From: CAWBYL01 sp963793025 | GTDB lineage: Bacteria; Actinomycetota; Acidimicrobiia; Acidimicrobiales; Acidimicrobilacustridaceae | NCBI GenBank assembly: GCA_963793025.1 | Contig: CAWBYL010000002.1 | Location: forward strand, 310,001 to 374,000 | DNA length: 64,000 nucleotides | Direction of reading: 5' to 3' | Shown here: one piece after another, positions 17,060 to 24,408 of the stretch | Position numbering within the stretch: position 1 is the first letter of the stretch | How the letters are laid out: each line of letters begins with the position of its first letter | Translations under genes and position numbers: made by a program | Notes under the pieces: generated by a model | Told to the model about the DNA's origin: nothing | What the model saw: only the letters and a program-made list of their open reading frames with translations | The model's database searches: none

Positions 17060-17164
17060 TCACATGGCCCGCATCTTGAGGTAGCGCTGGAGGTCGGGCC
17101 ACACGAGGACGCCCACATAGGCGACCCCGGCGGCGACGCTCAGGAGGAACAGACGACGGATCAT
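17060..17164 (-). CDS. 34-residue membrane microprotein (DUF6893-like)
   Basis: The ATG at 17164 overlaps the stop of the hydrogenase endopeptidase gene (ATGA). The product MIRRLFLLSVAAGVAYVGVL followed by VWPDLQRYLKMRAM has a short basic start, one hydrophobic helix (residues 5-21) and an amphipathic basic tail ending D-L-x-R-Y-L-K-M-R-x-M. It resembles the very small actinobacterial proteins annotated DUF6893, although I can compare only from memory. Its location between the endopeptidase and hypC links it to hydrogenase biogenesis or attachment. Confidence 0.7.
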   Translation of the reverse strand: MIRRLFLLSVAAGVAYVGVLVWPDLQRYLKMRAM

Positions 17165-17739
17165 GGCGTGTACTCCGATCGTTCGGTTCGGGAGGAGAGG
17201 TCGACCAGGAGTCGGTCGACGGTGTCCACGGCGACGGCCACCGCAGCCGCCACCGTCGGGGAGAGGCCCATGCCGCTGGCGCAGGTCTCGGGCTGGCACC
17301 CCACCACGAGCACCCGGTCGATCGAACCGCCGAGGTGGCCCAGGGCACCCAGCACCACCTCGGGGCTGATCGAGTGGGCATCGAGCGCGGGCGGGGTGTC
17401 GACGAGCCCGTCGGGCCGCGCTCCGGGTTCCGACCGTTCGCCGATCTCGACCAGAGCCACGGTGCCCGGCGCGTCGTCGAGGGCCATGACGTCGACGAGG
17501 ACGAGGACGTCGTAGCCGTCGAGCAGCTCGTGGGCGAGGTGCAGCCCGCGGATGCCGAAGTCGACGACCTTCACGCCGGCGGGCACGGGTCGCCGCAGGA
17601 GTCGGTCGACGACCTCCACGCCGAAGGCGTCGTCGCTGAAGAAGATGTTCCCGATGCCGGCGACGAGCACGCTCGGAACGGATCGTGGGCTCCCGGACGC
17701 GACTCGCGGGTCCTGGGTCGACAGGTCGATGCCGGTCAC
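17161..17739 (-). CDS. [NiFe]-hydrogenase maturation endopeptidase (HyaD/HupD family)
   Basis: The 192-residue protein has the M52 peptidase features: V-L-V-A-G-I-G-N-I-F-F-S-D-D-A-F-G-V near residue 23, V-K-V-V-D-F-G-I-R-G (the Asp is a nickel/metal ligand), VLVLVDVMALDDAPGTV, and a His in LDAHSISP, another metal-binding position. This peptidase removes the C-terminal tail of the large subunit after nickel insertion. The GTG at 17739 overlaps the stop of the upstream gene. Its target is presumably HhyL, encoded in the same operon, which carries a 24-residue tail after the last metal ligand. Confidence 0.93.
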   Translation of the reverse strand: MTGIDLSTQDPRVASGSPRSVPSVLVAGIGNIFFSDDAFGVEVVDRLLRRPVPAGVKVVDFGIRGLHLAHELLDGYDVLVLVDVMALDDAPGTVALVEIGERSEPGARPDGLVDTPPALDAHSISPEVVLGALGHLGGSIDRVLVVGCQPETCASGMGLSPTVAAAVAVAVDTVDRLLVDLSSRTERSEYTP

Positions 17740-19124
17740 GACGCGGGCTCGATCTCGTCGGGGAAGAAGAAGAGGTAGCGCCCCTGCCAGGACAGTGCCT
17801 CCGTGGCGGGGTCGTCGTCGACGGTGACCGCCACCTGTTGGGTGCCGTCGACATCGTGGAAGATGCCGGCGACGGTGGCCGAGAGACCGTCGAGGAACAG
17901 GTCCTGGGCGTCCGACCGGCGGTTGGGTCGCAGCACCACGGCGGACCCCTTGGCGACCAGTGTCCCCGCTATGCGGATGCTGTCGCTCCAGGGGTCGACC
18001 TCGGCATCGACGGCCGGGTCCCACCACGGCGCATCGCCGCCGGAGGGCTCGACCCTCTCCGTCGCCCGGACGTCGCGCATGGTGCCGTGCAACTGGGCCC
18101 ACCCGTCCTCGGTCATGTCGTCGCAGCGGTCGACGATGGCGGCCGAACGGGCGTCGGTGCCGCGAGCTTCGGCCTTCTCGTCATCGGTGAGGGTGAGGAC
18201 CCGTAGGGCGAGGATCTCGTCGATCTCCGTCGAGTCGTACAGGTCGCCCTGGCTCTCCGGCGCCACCTCGGGATGGTCGTAGAGGGTTATGGGCGACGAG
18301 AGGACCACGTCGGGCCCTCCGGACGGATCGGCGACGAGCACCGGGAACGTGCCGACGTTGTGGCACTCGGCGGCGGCCTCCTCTGTCCCCTCCGGGGGGT
18401 CGAGCAGCGACACGAACCCCCCGTCGTCGAGGCCGAGCAGCGTATGGACGCCGATGAGCGAACGAGCCAGGGCCTCGTCTCGCGTCGCCCCCCGTCCGGC
18501 CCATCGGGCGTCGTTCTCGACGGCGACCGCCACCCGGGCCAGGGGGAGGGGCCCACGGGCGGCGGTCGCATCGACGAGCACGGTGCCGGTCAGGGTCTCC
18601 CACCGCCGCACGACGCGGCCGGCCACGTCGCCGTCCGGGGTGACGATGGTCTCGAACGACGCTCCTGCCTCGAAGGTGAACGGCTGCCGGTGGCCGACGT
18701 CCCCGACGGGGGCCAGGGCCACCGGGGCCACGTCGACGACGCGCTCGACGGCTTCGTCCCACGGCACCCACCGCGTGGTGCCCACCTCGAGGCCGGTGAC
18801 GGGGGCGAAGCCGCCCCCTTCGGTCGCCGCCTCGATGGTCCGGTGCAGGATCTGCAGGAACCGCACCCGCACGGTGAGTCGCGGTGCCGCGCCGGCGACG
18901 ACCAGGCACTCCGTCCGCGAGGTCCAGCGTTCCGAGCCGTCAGCCTCGGCCCACGCCCGAGGGGCCAGGACGCCGAACTGCCAGCGCATCTGGTTCTTCA
19001 CCGCCGACGCCCGGTAGGGGTAGAGCACGTAGCCCTCGTAGAGGGTGGCGTCGGCCACGGCCTTGGCCGCCGCGAACCGGTCCGCCCGCTCGGTGGCGCC
19101 GGCCACCTCGGTGACGTGGGTCAC
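17736..19124 (-). CDS. Conserved hydrogenase-operon protein of unknown function (462 aa)
   Basis: A 462-residue soluble protein starts at the GTG at 19124, overlapping the DUF6084 stop (GTGA), and ends overlapping the endopeptidase start. I recognise no catalytic motif. Visible blocks are ADATLYEGYVLYPYRASAVK (residues 20-40), QMRWQFGVLAP, LHRTIEAATEGG, TFLFEAG-like beta strands in the middle (TFEAGASFETI), ITLYDHPEVAPES, and a C-terminal DPWSDSIRIAGTLVAKGSAV, then RYLFFFPDEIEP. Proteins of this type accompany group 1h hydrogenases in other actinobacteria. A role in assembly or a docking function is inference. Confidence 0.75.
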   Translation of the reverse strand: MTHVTEVAGATERADRFAAAKAVADATLYEGYVLYPYRASAVKNQMRWQFGVLAPRAWAEADGSERWTSRTECLVVAGAAPRLTVRVRFLQILHRTIEAATEGGGFAPVTGLEVGTTRWVPWDEAVERVVDVAPVALAPVGDVGHRQPFTFEAGASFETIVTPDGDVAGRVVRRWETLTGTVLVDATAARGPLPLARVAVAVENDARWAGRGATRDEALARSLIGVHTLLGLDDGGFVSLLDPPEGTEEAAAECHNVGTFPVLVADPSGGPDVVLSSPITLYDHPEVAPESQGDLYDSTEIDEILALRVLTLTDDEKAEARGTDARSAAIVDRCDDMTEDGWAQLHGTMRDVRATERVEPSGGDAPWWDPAVDAEVDPWSDSIRIAGTLVAKGSAVVLRPNRRSDAQDLFLDGLSATVAGIFHDVDGTQQVAVTVDDDPATEALSWQGRYLFFFPDEIEPAS

Positions 19125-19765
19125 GACTCGCCCACCTCCTTCAGGAGGCGCTCGACGGTCTGGTCCCAGGTGGCGAGGGCCCGTGCCGTCTTGAAGCGGG
19201 CCAGGCCGTCGAGGTTCTCGTGGCTGAGGCGCAGCCAGCCGGCGTTCGGGAAGTAGAGATCCATGGCTTCGCGCCACACACGCTGGGGGAGGCGGTAGGA
19301 GGCTTCGTCGCTCCACGAGATCGGGCGGGCGGCGAAGGCACCGGCCGAGGTGCCCGCTCCGAACGCGGTCCCGGAGAACAGCAACAGCAGCGGGATCTCG
19401 CCGTCGCCGAGACCGTGGAGGTACCGGGCCCCCGCGACCTCCATGTCGTAGGTGCACGGGACGAGCAGGTCGATCTCGGTGGCTCCGGTGAACCGGGTGA
19501 TCATCGTCGAGACGTTGGTCCACAGGAACGGCCGCAGGGACTGACCCCACTGGGGCGTGTCACCGAACAGGTCGTACAGCCGCTCCTCCTCGGCCGGCGT
19601 GTAGGTGCGACGTTGGGGCTCGATGCGGATCTGGCAGCTGAGGGCCACCGCGTGCACCGGCTCCTCACCGGGGGCGGTGACCCTCAGCCGCAGGGCGATG
19701 GTTGGCGCCGCGGCGTGCGGTTCGGCCCGGGCACCGACGACATCGAAGCCGAGCCCGGCGCTCAT
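19121..19765 (-). CDS. DUF6084 family protein (hydrogenase operon)
   Basis: The 214-residue protein starts at the ATG at 19765, which overlaps the DUF5947 stop. It has an N-terminal beta domain (LGFDVVGARAEPHAAAPTIA, then LSCQIRIEPQRRTYTPAEEE), a W-G-Q-S-L-R-P-F-L-W-T block, and a C-terminal W-S-D-E-A-S-Y-R-L-P segment. This resembles DUF6084, found together with DUF5947 in actinobacterial hydrogenase operons. No enzyme motif is visible. It probably helps hydrogenase assembly or electron transfer; that is inferred from context only. Confidence 0.72.
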   Translation of the reverse strand: MSAGLGFDVVGARAEPHAAAPTIALRLRVTAPGEEPVHAVALSCQIRIEPQRRTYTPAEEERLYDLFGDTPQWGQSLRPFLWTNVSTMITRFTGATEIDLLVPCTYDMEVAGARYLHGLGDGEIPLLLLFSGTAFGAGTSAGAFAARPISWSDEASYRLPQRVWREAMDLYFPNAGWLRLSHENLDGLARFKTARALATWDQTVERLLKEVGES

Positions 19766-20403
19766 CGTCGAGCCTGCTGTCGCACGCGGTCGAAGAAGCG
19801 GTCGAGCGCCTGGTGGGCCTCCTGGCCGCCGTCGAAGCCCCGCCAGGAGGTTCGCAGCTCGCCGACCAGCTCGTAGCACCAGTCGATGGGGACGAGATAG
19901 CACTCGGGGGGTGCCGACCGGCGAGTGTCGGCCCGCACGAGGAAGGCCTCGACGTCAGGCTCGATGTCGCCGAGGACCGGGTTGGCCTCGGCGATCGCCG
20001 CCCAGGTCTCGAGCGGGAGGAGCGACTCGGTGGCGCCCGCCGGGCCCGGGTAGAAGCCGCAGACACGGTCGAGGCTCGAGTTCAGGAAGAAGAAGGCCAC
20101 GCTCACGGGGATCTGCATGGCGGTCCACTCGGCGGGCCCGAACGTGAGCTCGTCGAAGGCCACGCACCGGGTCGGCACCGCCCGGAAGTGGCCCCCGCCG
20201 GCACCGCTGCTGGTGAAGAGGAGGTAGCAGCCCCGGCACGAGCACATGAGACGGCGGGTCTCCACGTCCACCACATGGCCGTGCTCGTCCCCGATGGGCA
20301 CGTTGCACATCTCGCAGGTCTCGCCGAGCTGGGTCGTCGGCGCGGTGGCGACCGACCGCCGGATGCGGGAGAGCACGGCGAGCGAGTCGGCCGGCGAGGT
20401 CAC
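19762..20403 (-). CDS. DUF5947 family protein with cysteine-rich motif (hydrogenase operon)
   Basis: The 213-residue protein begins at the GTG at 20403 (overlapping the NifU-like stop). Near residue 29 it has C-E-M-C followed about 19 residues later by C-S-C-R-G-C-Y-L-L-F, a ribbon-like or Fe-S-like cysteine pattern. It continues with GGGHFRAVPTR, then PVSVAFFFLNSSLDRVCGFYP, and PIDWCYELVGELRTSWRGFD. These are the features of DUF5947 proteins known beside actinobacterial hydrogenases. The Cys set could bind zinc or an Fe-S cluster, which would suit an electron carrier or assembly factor; untested. Confidence 0.78.
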   Translation of the reverse strand: MTSPADSLAVLSRIRRSVATAPTTQLGETCEMCNVPIGDEHGHVVDVETRRLMCSCRGCYLLFTSSGAGGGHFRAVPTRCVAFDELTFGPAEWTAMQIPVSVAFFFLNSSLDRVCGFYPGPAGATESLLPLETWAAIAEANPVLGDIEPDVEAFLVRADTRRSAPPECYLVPIDWCYELVGELRTSWRGFDGGQEAHQALDRFFDRVRQQARR

Positions 20404-20981
20404 GACAGGCCGACCTCGGCCGGACACGTCTCGTAGACGGGCTTGGTGCCGAGCGTGATGGGGACCGCGTTGCCGGTCAGCGACGCGGGGTCGAGCTGCT
20501 CCGGGAGGCCGTCGTCGACGTCGATGACGACGATCTCGGGAGCGGTGGCGAGGATCGCCGCCTCCACTGCGAACTGCAGGGTTGATGCCGACGACGGGCA
20601 CCCGTCGCAGCTCCCGAGCAGCCGCAGGCGCACGGCGGGAAGGTCGCGATCGACATCGAGCAGCTCGACGTCTCCGCCGTGGGCGGCCAGCAGCGGCCGT
20701 ACCGAGTCGAGCGCTCGCTCGACCCGGTCGGCCAGGTCGTCGGGATGCAGCCCGTGGACGCCGAGCAGGCTCCCGACGATCTCGTCGGCCAGGAGTCGGT
20801 CCATCACCGCGGGCGAGTCGTCGCCGACCAGCTCCACGATGCGGGCCAGGCCGATCCCGTAGAGGTCGGTGAGAAGGCTGATCAGCTCCTCGGCCCGATC
20901 GCCGGCGCGTGGATCGGGTGAGGCGCGAGCGACGTCGACCAGGGTGGCGATGCGGTCACCGACGGCGACGATGTCGGTCAT
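20400..20981 (-). CDS. NifU C-terminal-like Fe-S scaffold protein (hydrogenase operon)
   Basis: The 193-residue protein has an N-terminal helical part and then a NifU C-terminal domain. The latter has a helix (RVERALDSVRPLLAAHGGDV), a beta strand, and the L-G-S-C-D-G-C-P-S-S motif with the C-x2-C pair at about residues 125 and 128 that carries a 4Fe-4S cluster in Nfu proteins. It starts at the ATG at 20981 overlapping the hhyL stop. It may deliver Fe-S clusters to the small subunit HhyS, or act as an Fe-S electron relay. A short extension after residue 150 ends in ETCPAEVGLS. Confidence 0.88.
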   Translation of the reverse strand: MTDIVAVGDRIATLVDVARASPDPRAGDRAEELISLLTDLYGIGLARIVELVGDDSPAVMDRLLADEIVGSLLGVHGLHPDDLADRVERALDSVRPLLAAHGGDVELLDVDRDLPAVRLRLLGSCDGCPSSASTLQFAVEAAILATAPEIVVIDVDDGLPEQLDPASLTGNAVPITLGTKPVYETCPAEVGLS

Positions 20982-22777
20982 GCCAGCTCGGTGTGGGCCG
21001 CTTGGGCCGGTGAGTGGGTCTTCTCCAGCACCTTGCCCTTCCCGAGGTACATGTGCACGCCGCATGGCAGGCAGGGGTCGAAGCTGCGGACGGTCCGCAT
21101 GATGTCGATGCCCTTGAACTTGTCGGGACCGTTCTCCTCGAAGATCGGGGTGTTCATCACCGCGTCCTCGTAGGGCCCGGGGGTGCCGTAGCTGTCGCGC
21201 GGGTTGGCGTTCCACGGCGTCGGCGGGTACGGGTGGTAGTTGGCGATCTTCCCCTCCTTGATCACCATGTGGTGCGAGAGGACGCCGCGGACCGCCTCCG
21301 TGAACCCGCAGCCGATGCCCTCGTCGGGGACCTCGAAGGGCTCCCATGTCTTGGTGTGCCCGGCTCGCACCTCGGCCAGGGCCATCTCGATGGAGTCCAA
21401 CGCCGCCGCCGCGGCGTAGGCCTGGAAGTAGCTGCGGGCCCGGTTCCGCTCGATGGTGTTCGACCACTGCGGGACCTTCCACTCGAGGGTCATCTCGGGC
21501 TTGAGGATCGTCTTGGGGAGGTGGATCTCCACGCTGGTCCCGGTGGCCTTCAGGTGGTCGGTGTTCACCAGCCCCGACAGCGCCGTCGACCACAGCCGGG
21601 CCAGTGGCCCCCCGCCGGTGTCGAGGGCGAGGTGGTCGGTGCCGTCGAACCAGCGGGGCGACATCACCCAGCTGTAGTTGCTGTCGAAGTCACGCTTCTG
21701 GGGCTTGGGGTTCGTGTGCTGGTTCCACGGGTGGCGGCGGTCGACGGGGTTGCCGAGCGGGTCGCGGGTGACGAACATCGGCTGGTCCTCCCAATCGTCG
21801 TAGAACGACGAGCCGAGGAGGATGCGGAGGCCGAGGTTGATCTCGACCAGGTCGTTGGTGACGAGCTTCCCGTCGACCACGACGCCGGGGGTGACGCCCA
21901 TGGCCCGGCCCCAGCGGGTCATGTCCTTGTACTGGAAGTTGCAGACGTCGGGATCCTGGAAGGCGCCCCAACAACCGAGCAGGGTGCGGCGCCGACCGAC
22001 TTCCTCGTAGCCCGGCAGGGCCTCGTAGAAGAAGTCGAAGAGGTCGTCGTGCATGGGCACGACCCGCTTCATGAACTCCACGTAGCGCATGAGCCGGACG
22101 TAGTAGTCCGTGAAGAGCTGGATGGTGGCGGTGGTGCCGACGCCCCCCGGGTAGAGGGTCGACGGGTGGACGTGGCGCCCCTCCATCAGGCAGAACATCT
22201 CCCGCGTGTAGCGGCTCACCTGGAGCGCCTCGCGGTAGAACTCGCCGCTGAACGGGTTGAGCGACCGCATGATGTCGCCGATGGTGCGGTACCCGTGGTG
22301 CTCGGCGCCGGGAGCCTCGGTGCGGTTGGCCTGCTCGAGCACGCCGGGATTCGTCTCGGCGACCATCTTCTCGCAGAAGTCCACCCCGACGAGGTTCTCC
22401 TGGAAGATGTTGTGGTCGAACATGAACTCGGCCGCCTCGCCCAGGTTCACGATGTGCTCGCCGAGCGCCGGTGGTGCGACGCCGTAGGCCATGTTCTGGG
22501 CGTAGCACGAGCAGGTGGCGTGGTTGTCGCCGCAGATGCCGCAGATGCGGCTGGTGATGAAGTGGGCGTCGCGAGGGTCCTTGCCCTTCATGAACACGCT
22601 GTAGCCGCGGAAGATCGACGAGGTGCTGTGGCAGTCGGCCACGACTCCCTTGCCGAAGTCGATCTTGGTGTAGATGCCGAGGCTGCCGACGATGCGGGTG
22701 ATCGGGTCCCACGCCATCTCGACGAGGTTGGCGTCGCCGCTGCCGTTGTTGGTGGTCGACGTCGTCGTCGTTGTCAT
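20978..22777 (-). CDS. hhyL: Group 1h [NiFe]-hydrogenase large subunit
   Basis: The 599-residue catalytic subunit carries both nickel-ligand motifs: R-I-C-G-I-C-G-D-N-H (Cys79 and Cys82) and D-P-C-L-P-C-G-V-H (Cys569 and Cys572). The L1 context SRICGICGDNHATCS and the DPCLPCGVHMY ending are typical of the actinobacterial high-affinity clade (group 1h, Huc/Hhy). A 24-residue tail follows His575 and should be removed by the endopeptidase encoded downstream. The residues after Met1 are mostly Thr/Asn and unusual. H2 oxidation to trace, possibly atmospheric, levels is known for this clade; in this organism it is inference. hhyS lies 6 bases upstream. Confidence 0.97.
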   Translation of the reverse strand: MTTTTTSTTNNGSGDANLVEMAWDPITRIVGSLGIYTKIDFGKGVVADCHSTSSIFRGYSVFMKGKDPRDAHFITSRICGICGDNHATCSCYAQNMAYGVAPPALGEHIVNLGEAAEFMFDHNIFQENLVGVDFCEKMVAETNPGVLEQANRTEAPGAEHHGYRTIGDIMRSLNPFSGEFYREALQVSRYTREMFCLMEGRHVHPSTLYPGGVGTTATIQLFTDYYVRLMRYVEFMKRVVPMHDDLFDFFYEALPGYEEVGRRRTLLGCWGAFQDPDVCNFQYKDMTRWGRAMGVTPGVVVDGKLVTNDLVEINLGLRILLGSSFYDDWEDQPMFVTRDPLGNPVDRRHPWNQHTNPKPQKRDFDSNYSWVMSPRWFDGTDHLALDTGGGPLARLWSTALSGLVNTDHLKATGTSVEIHLPKTILKPEMTLEWKVPQWSNTIERNRARSYFQAYAAAAALDSIEMALAEVRAGHTKTWEPFEVPDEGIGCGFTEAVRGVLSHHMVIKEGKIANYHPYPPTPWNANPRDSYGTPGPYEDAVMNTPIFEENGPDKFKGIDIMRTVRSFDPCLPCGVHMYLGKGKVLEKTHSPAQAAHTELA

Positions 22778-22783
22778 GGCTTG

Positions 22784-23860
22784 TTACCCCCGGGTCGACT
22801 GGTAGCCGGTCTTGAGTTCCGTGCCTTTCACGCGCCACTTGGGCTCTTCGTTCAGGGTGTGCTGGGTGATGCCCCGCAGCTTGCGGATGACCGATCCGTA
22901 CACACCGCTGGCCGTGGTCGAGACCTTGCCGCCGGGGGGTTCGTCCATGAACGGCATGAACTTGTCAGGGAAGCCGGGCATCGTGCAGCCGATGCAGATC
23001 CCGCCCACGTTGGGGCAGCCCCCCACCCCGTTGATCCAGCCCCGCTTCGGAACGTTGCAGTTCACGACGGGGCCCCAACAGCCGAGCTTCACGATGCACT
23101 TGGGGGAGCCGTACTCCGTGGCGAAGTCGCCCTGCTCGTAGTAGCCGGCTCGGTCGCAACCGTCGTGCACCGTCTGACCGAAGAGCCACTGCGGCCGCAG
23201 CTGGTCGTCGAGCGGGATCATGGGGGCCTGACCGGTGGCCTGGTAGAGCAGGTACAGGATGGTCTCGGAGAGGTTGTCGGGATGGGTCGGGCATCCGGGC
23301 ACGCACACGATGGGCAGGCCCGCCTTCGACTTCCAGTCCCAGCCCAGGTAGTCGGGCACGCCCATGGCGCCCGTGGGGTTGCCGGCCATGGCGTGGATCC
23401 CGCCGTAGGCGGCGCACGTGCCGGCGGCCAGCACGGCGAGGGCCTTGGGAGCCAGACGGTCGAGCCACTCGCTGGTCGTCATGGGCTGGCCGGTGGCGGG
23501 GTTGTTGCCGAACCCGCACCAGTAGCCCTCGGACTTGATCGCCTCGTTGGGGATCGACCCCTCGACGACCAGCACGAACGGATCGAGCTCGCCACGATCG
23601 GCTTTGAAGAACCACTCGATGAAGTCGTCGGCCCCGCCGACCGGACCACACTCGAAGTCGATCAGCGGCCAGTGCACGGCGATCCTCGGGAGCCCGGGGA
23701 GCGCGCCCAGGGCGATCTCCTCGATGCTCGGTTGGGTCGCGGCGGTGAGCGCCACCGAGTCGCCGTCACAGCTGAGCCCGGCGTTGATCCACAAGACGTG
23801 GATGAGTGGGTCCTCGGCGTCGGTCGGCGTCCCGGCACCGGAGGTCTCGGTGGTGGCCAT
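22784..23860 (-). CDS. hhyS: Group 1h [NiFe]-hydrogenase small subunit
   Basis: The 358-residue electron-transfer subunit lacks a Tat signal or membrane anchor, as expected for this cytosolic clade. Cysteines for three Fe-S clusters are visible (GTCAAYGG, VPGCPTHPDN, HDGCDRAG, KLGCWGPVVNCN, GGCPNVGGICIGC). The first cluster motif reads L-S-C-D-G-D-S, so the second Cys of the usual C-x2-C is replaced by Asp34, matching the 3-Cys-1-Asp proximal cluster described for actinobacterial-type hydrogenases. I chose the ATG at 23860 because a GGGGAGG sits four bases upstream; the ATG at 23884 precedes that site. First gene of the 11-gene operon. Confidence 0.96.
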   Translation of the reverse strand: MATTETSGAGTPTDAEDPLIHVLWINAGLSCDGDSVALTAATQPSIEEIALGALPGLPRIAVHWPLIDFECGPVGGADDFIEWFFKADRGELDPFVLVVEGSIPNEAIKSEGYWCGFGNNPATGQPMTTSEWLDRLAPKALAVLAAGTCAAYGGIHAMAGNPTGAMGVPDYLGWDWKSKAGLPIVCVPGCPTHPDNLSETILYLLYQATGQAPMIPLDDQLRPQWLFGQTVHDGCDRAGYYEQGDFATEYGSPKCIVKLGCWGPVVNCNVPKRGWINGVGGCPNVGGICIGCTMPGFPDKFMPFMDEPPGGKVSTTASGVYGSVIRKLRGITQHTLNEEPKWRVKGTELKTGYQSTRG

Positions 23861-24075
23861 GGATCCTCCCCTTCTCCTGATCACCGGACGATCACGGCTG
23901 GTCGTCCTGGGGTTCGATCAGGATCACCGCAGGGCTGTCGGCGGTTCCGGGCGTGGACCTCTGGTACCGATCGACCGACTGCGCACCTCAAGAGGTAGAC
24001 CCATCGCCCGCCACGGGCAATGGATGCGTTTCGCACCCATCGCCACCGGGGCCGCACCCGGGTACAACGGGTGAG
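23861..24075. promoter_or_regulatory. Divergent promoter region between hhyS and hypA
   Basis: About 215 bases separate hhyS (minus) and hypA (plus), so both operons must start here. The 10-base word ACCCATCGCC occurs twice (23999-24008 and 24035-24044), GATCACCG occurs twice near hhyS (23879-23886 and 23921-23928), and a small palindrome TGCG-TTT-CGCA lies at about 24024-24034. These are candidate regulator sites, but none matches a known motif for me. Confidence 0.45.
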
Positions 24076-24408
24076 GTGCACGAGATGGCGATCACCCAGA
24101 GCGTGATGCAGGCCGTCGCCGACCGGTGTGAGGGCCGCGACGTCGAGCAGATCACCCTCGTCGTCGGAACCCTGTCCGGTGTGGTGCCCGATTCGATTCG
24201 CTTCTGTTTCGATCTCGCCACCATGGGCACCTCGTTGGAGGGCGCCACCCTCGAGATCGTCGACGTCCCGGGGCAGGCGTACTGCCGCAGCTGCGGCGAC
24301 TCCGTGCTGCTCATGGACTTCATCGCCCTGTGCCCGTGCGGCAGCGCCGATCTCGAGATCGTGGCCGGTGAGGAGCTGGCCATCCAGAGCGTGGAGGTCA
24401 AGGTCTGA
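24076..24408 (+). CDS. hypA: Hydrogenase nickel insertion protein HypA
   Basis: The 110-residue HypA starts at a GTG at 24076, because this gives M-H-E-M-A-I-T-Q-S with the conserved nickel ligand His2; the ATG at 24085 would remove it. The zinc site is C-x2-C (AYCRSCGD) with a second pair in ALCPCGS. HypA hands nickel to the large subunit together with HypB. Its TGA overlaps the ATG of hypB by one base. It opens the plus-strand hypAB operon divergent to the hydrogenase structural operon. Confidence 0.96.
   Translation: MHEMAITQSVMQAVADRCEGRDVEQITLVVGTLSGVVPDSIRFCFDLATMGTSLEGATLEIVDVPGQAYCRSCGDSVLLMDFIALCPCGSADLEIVAGEELAIQSVEVKV

Noticed and set aside
21014..23998. 994-codon plus-strand ORF opposite hhyL and hhyS
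   Set aside because: It is a complement frame of two well-conserved hydrogenase subunits; its composition is repetitive Val/Gly/Arg/His-rich and no domain can be seen.
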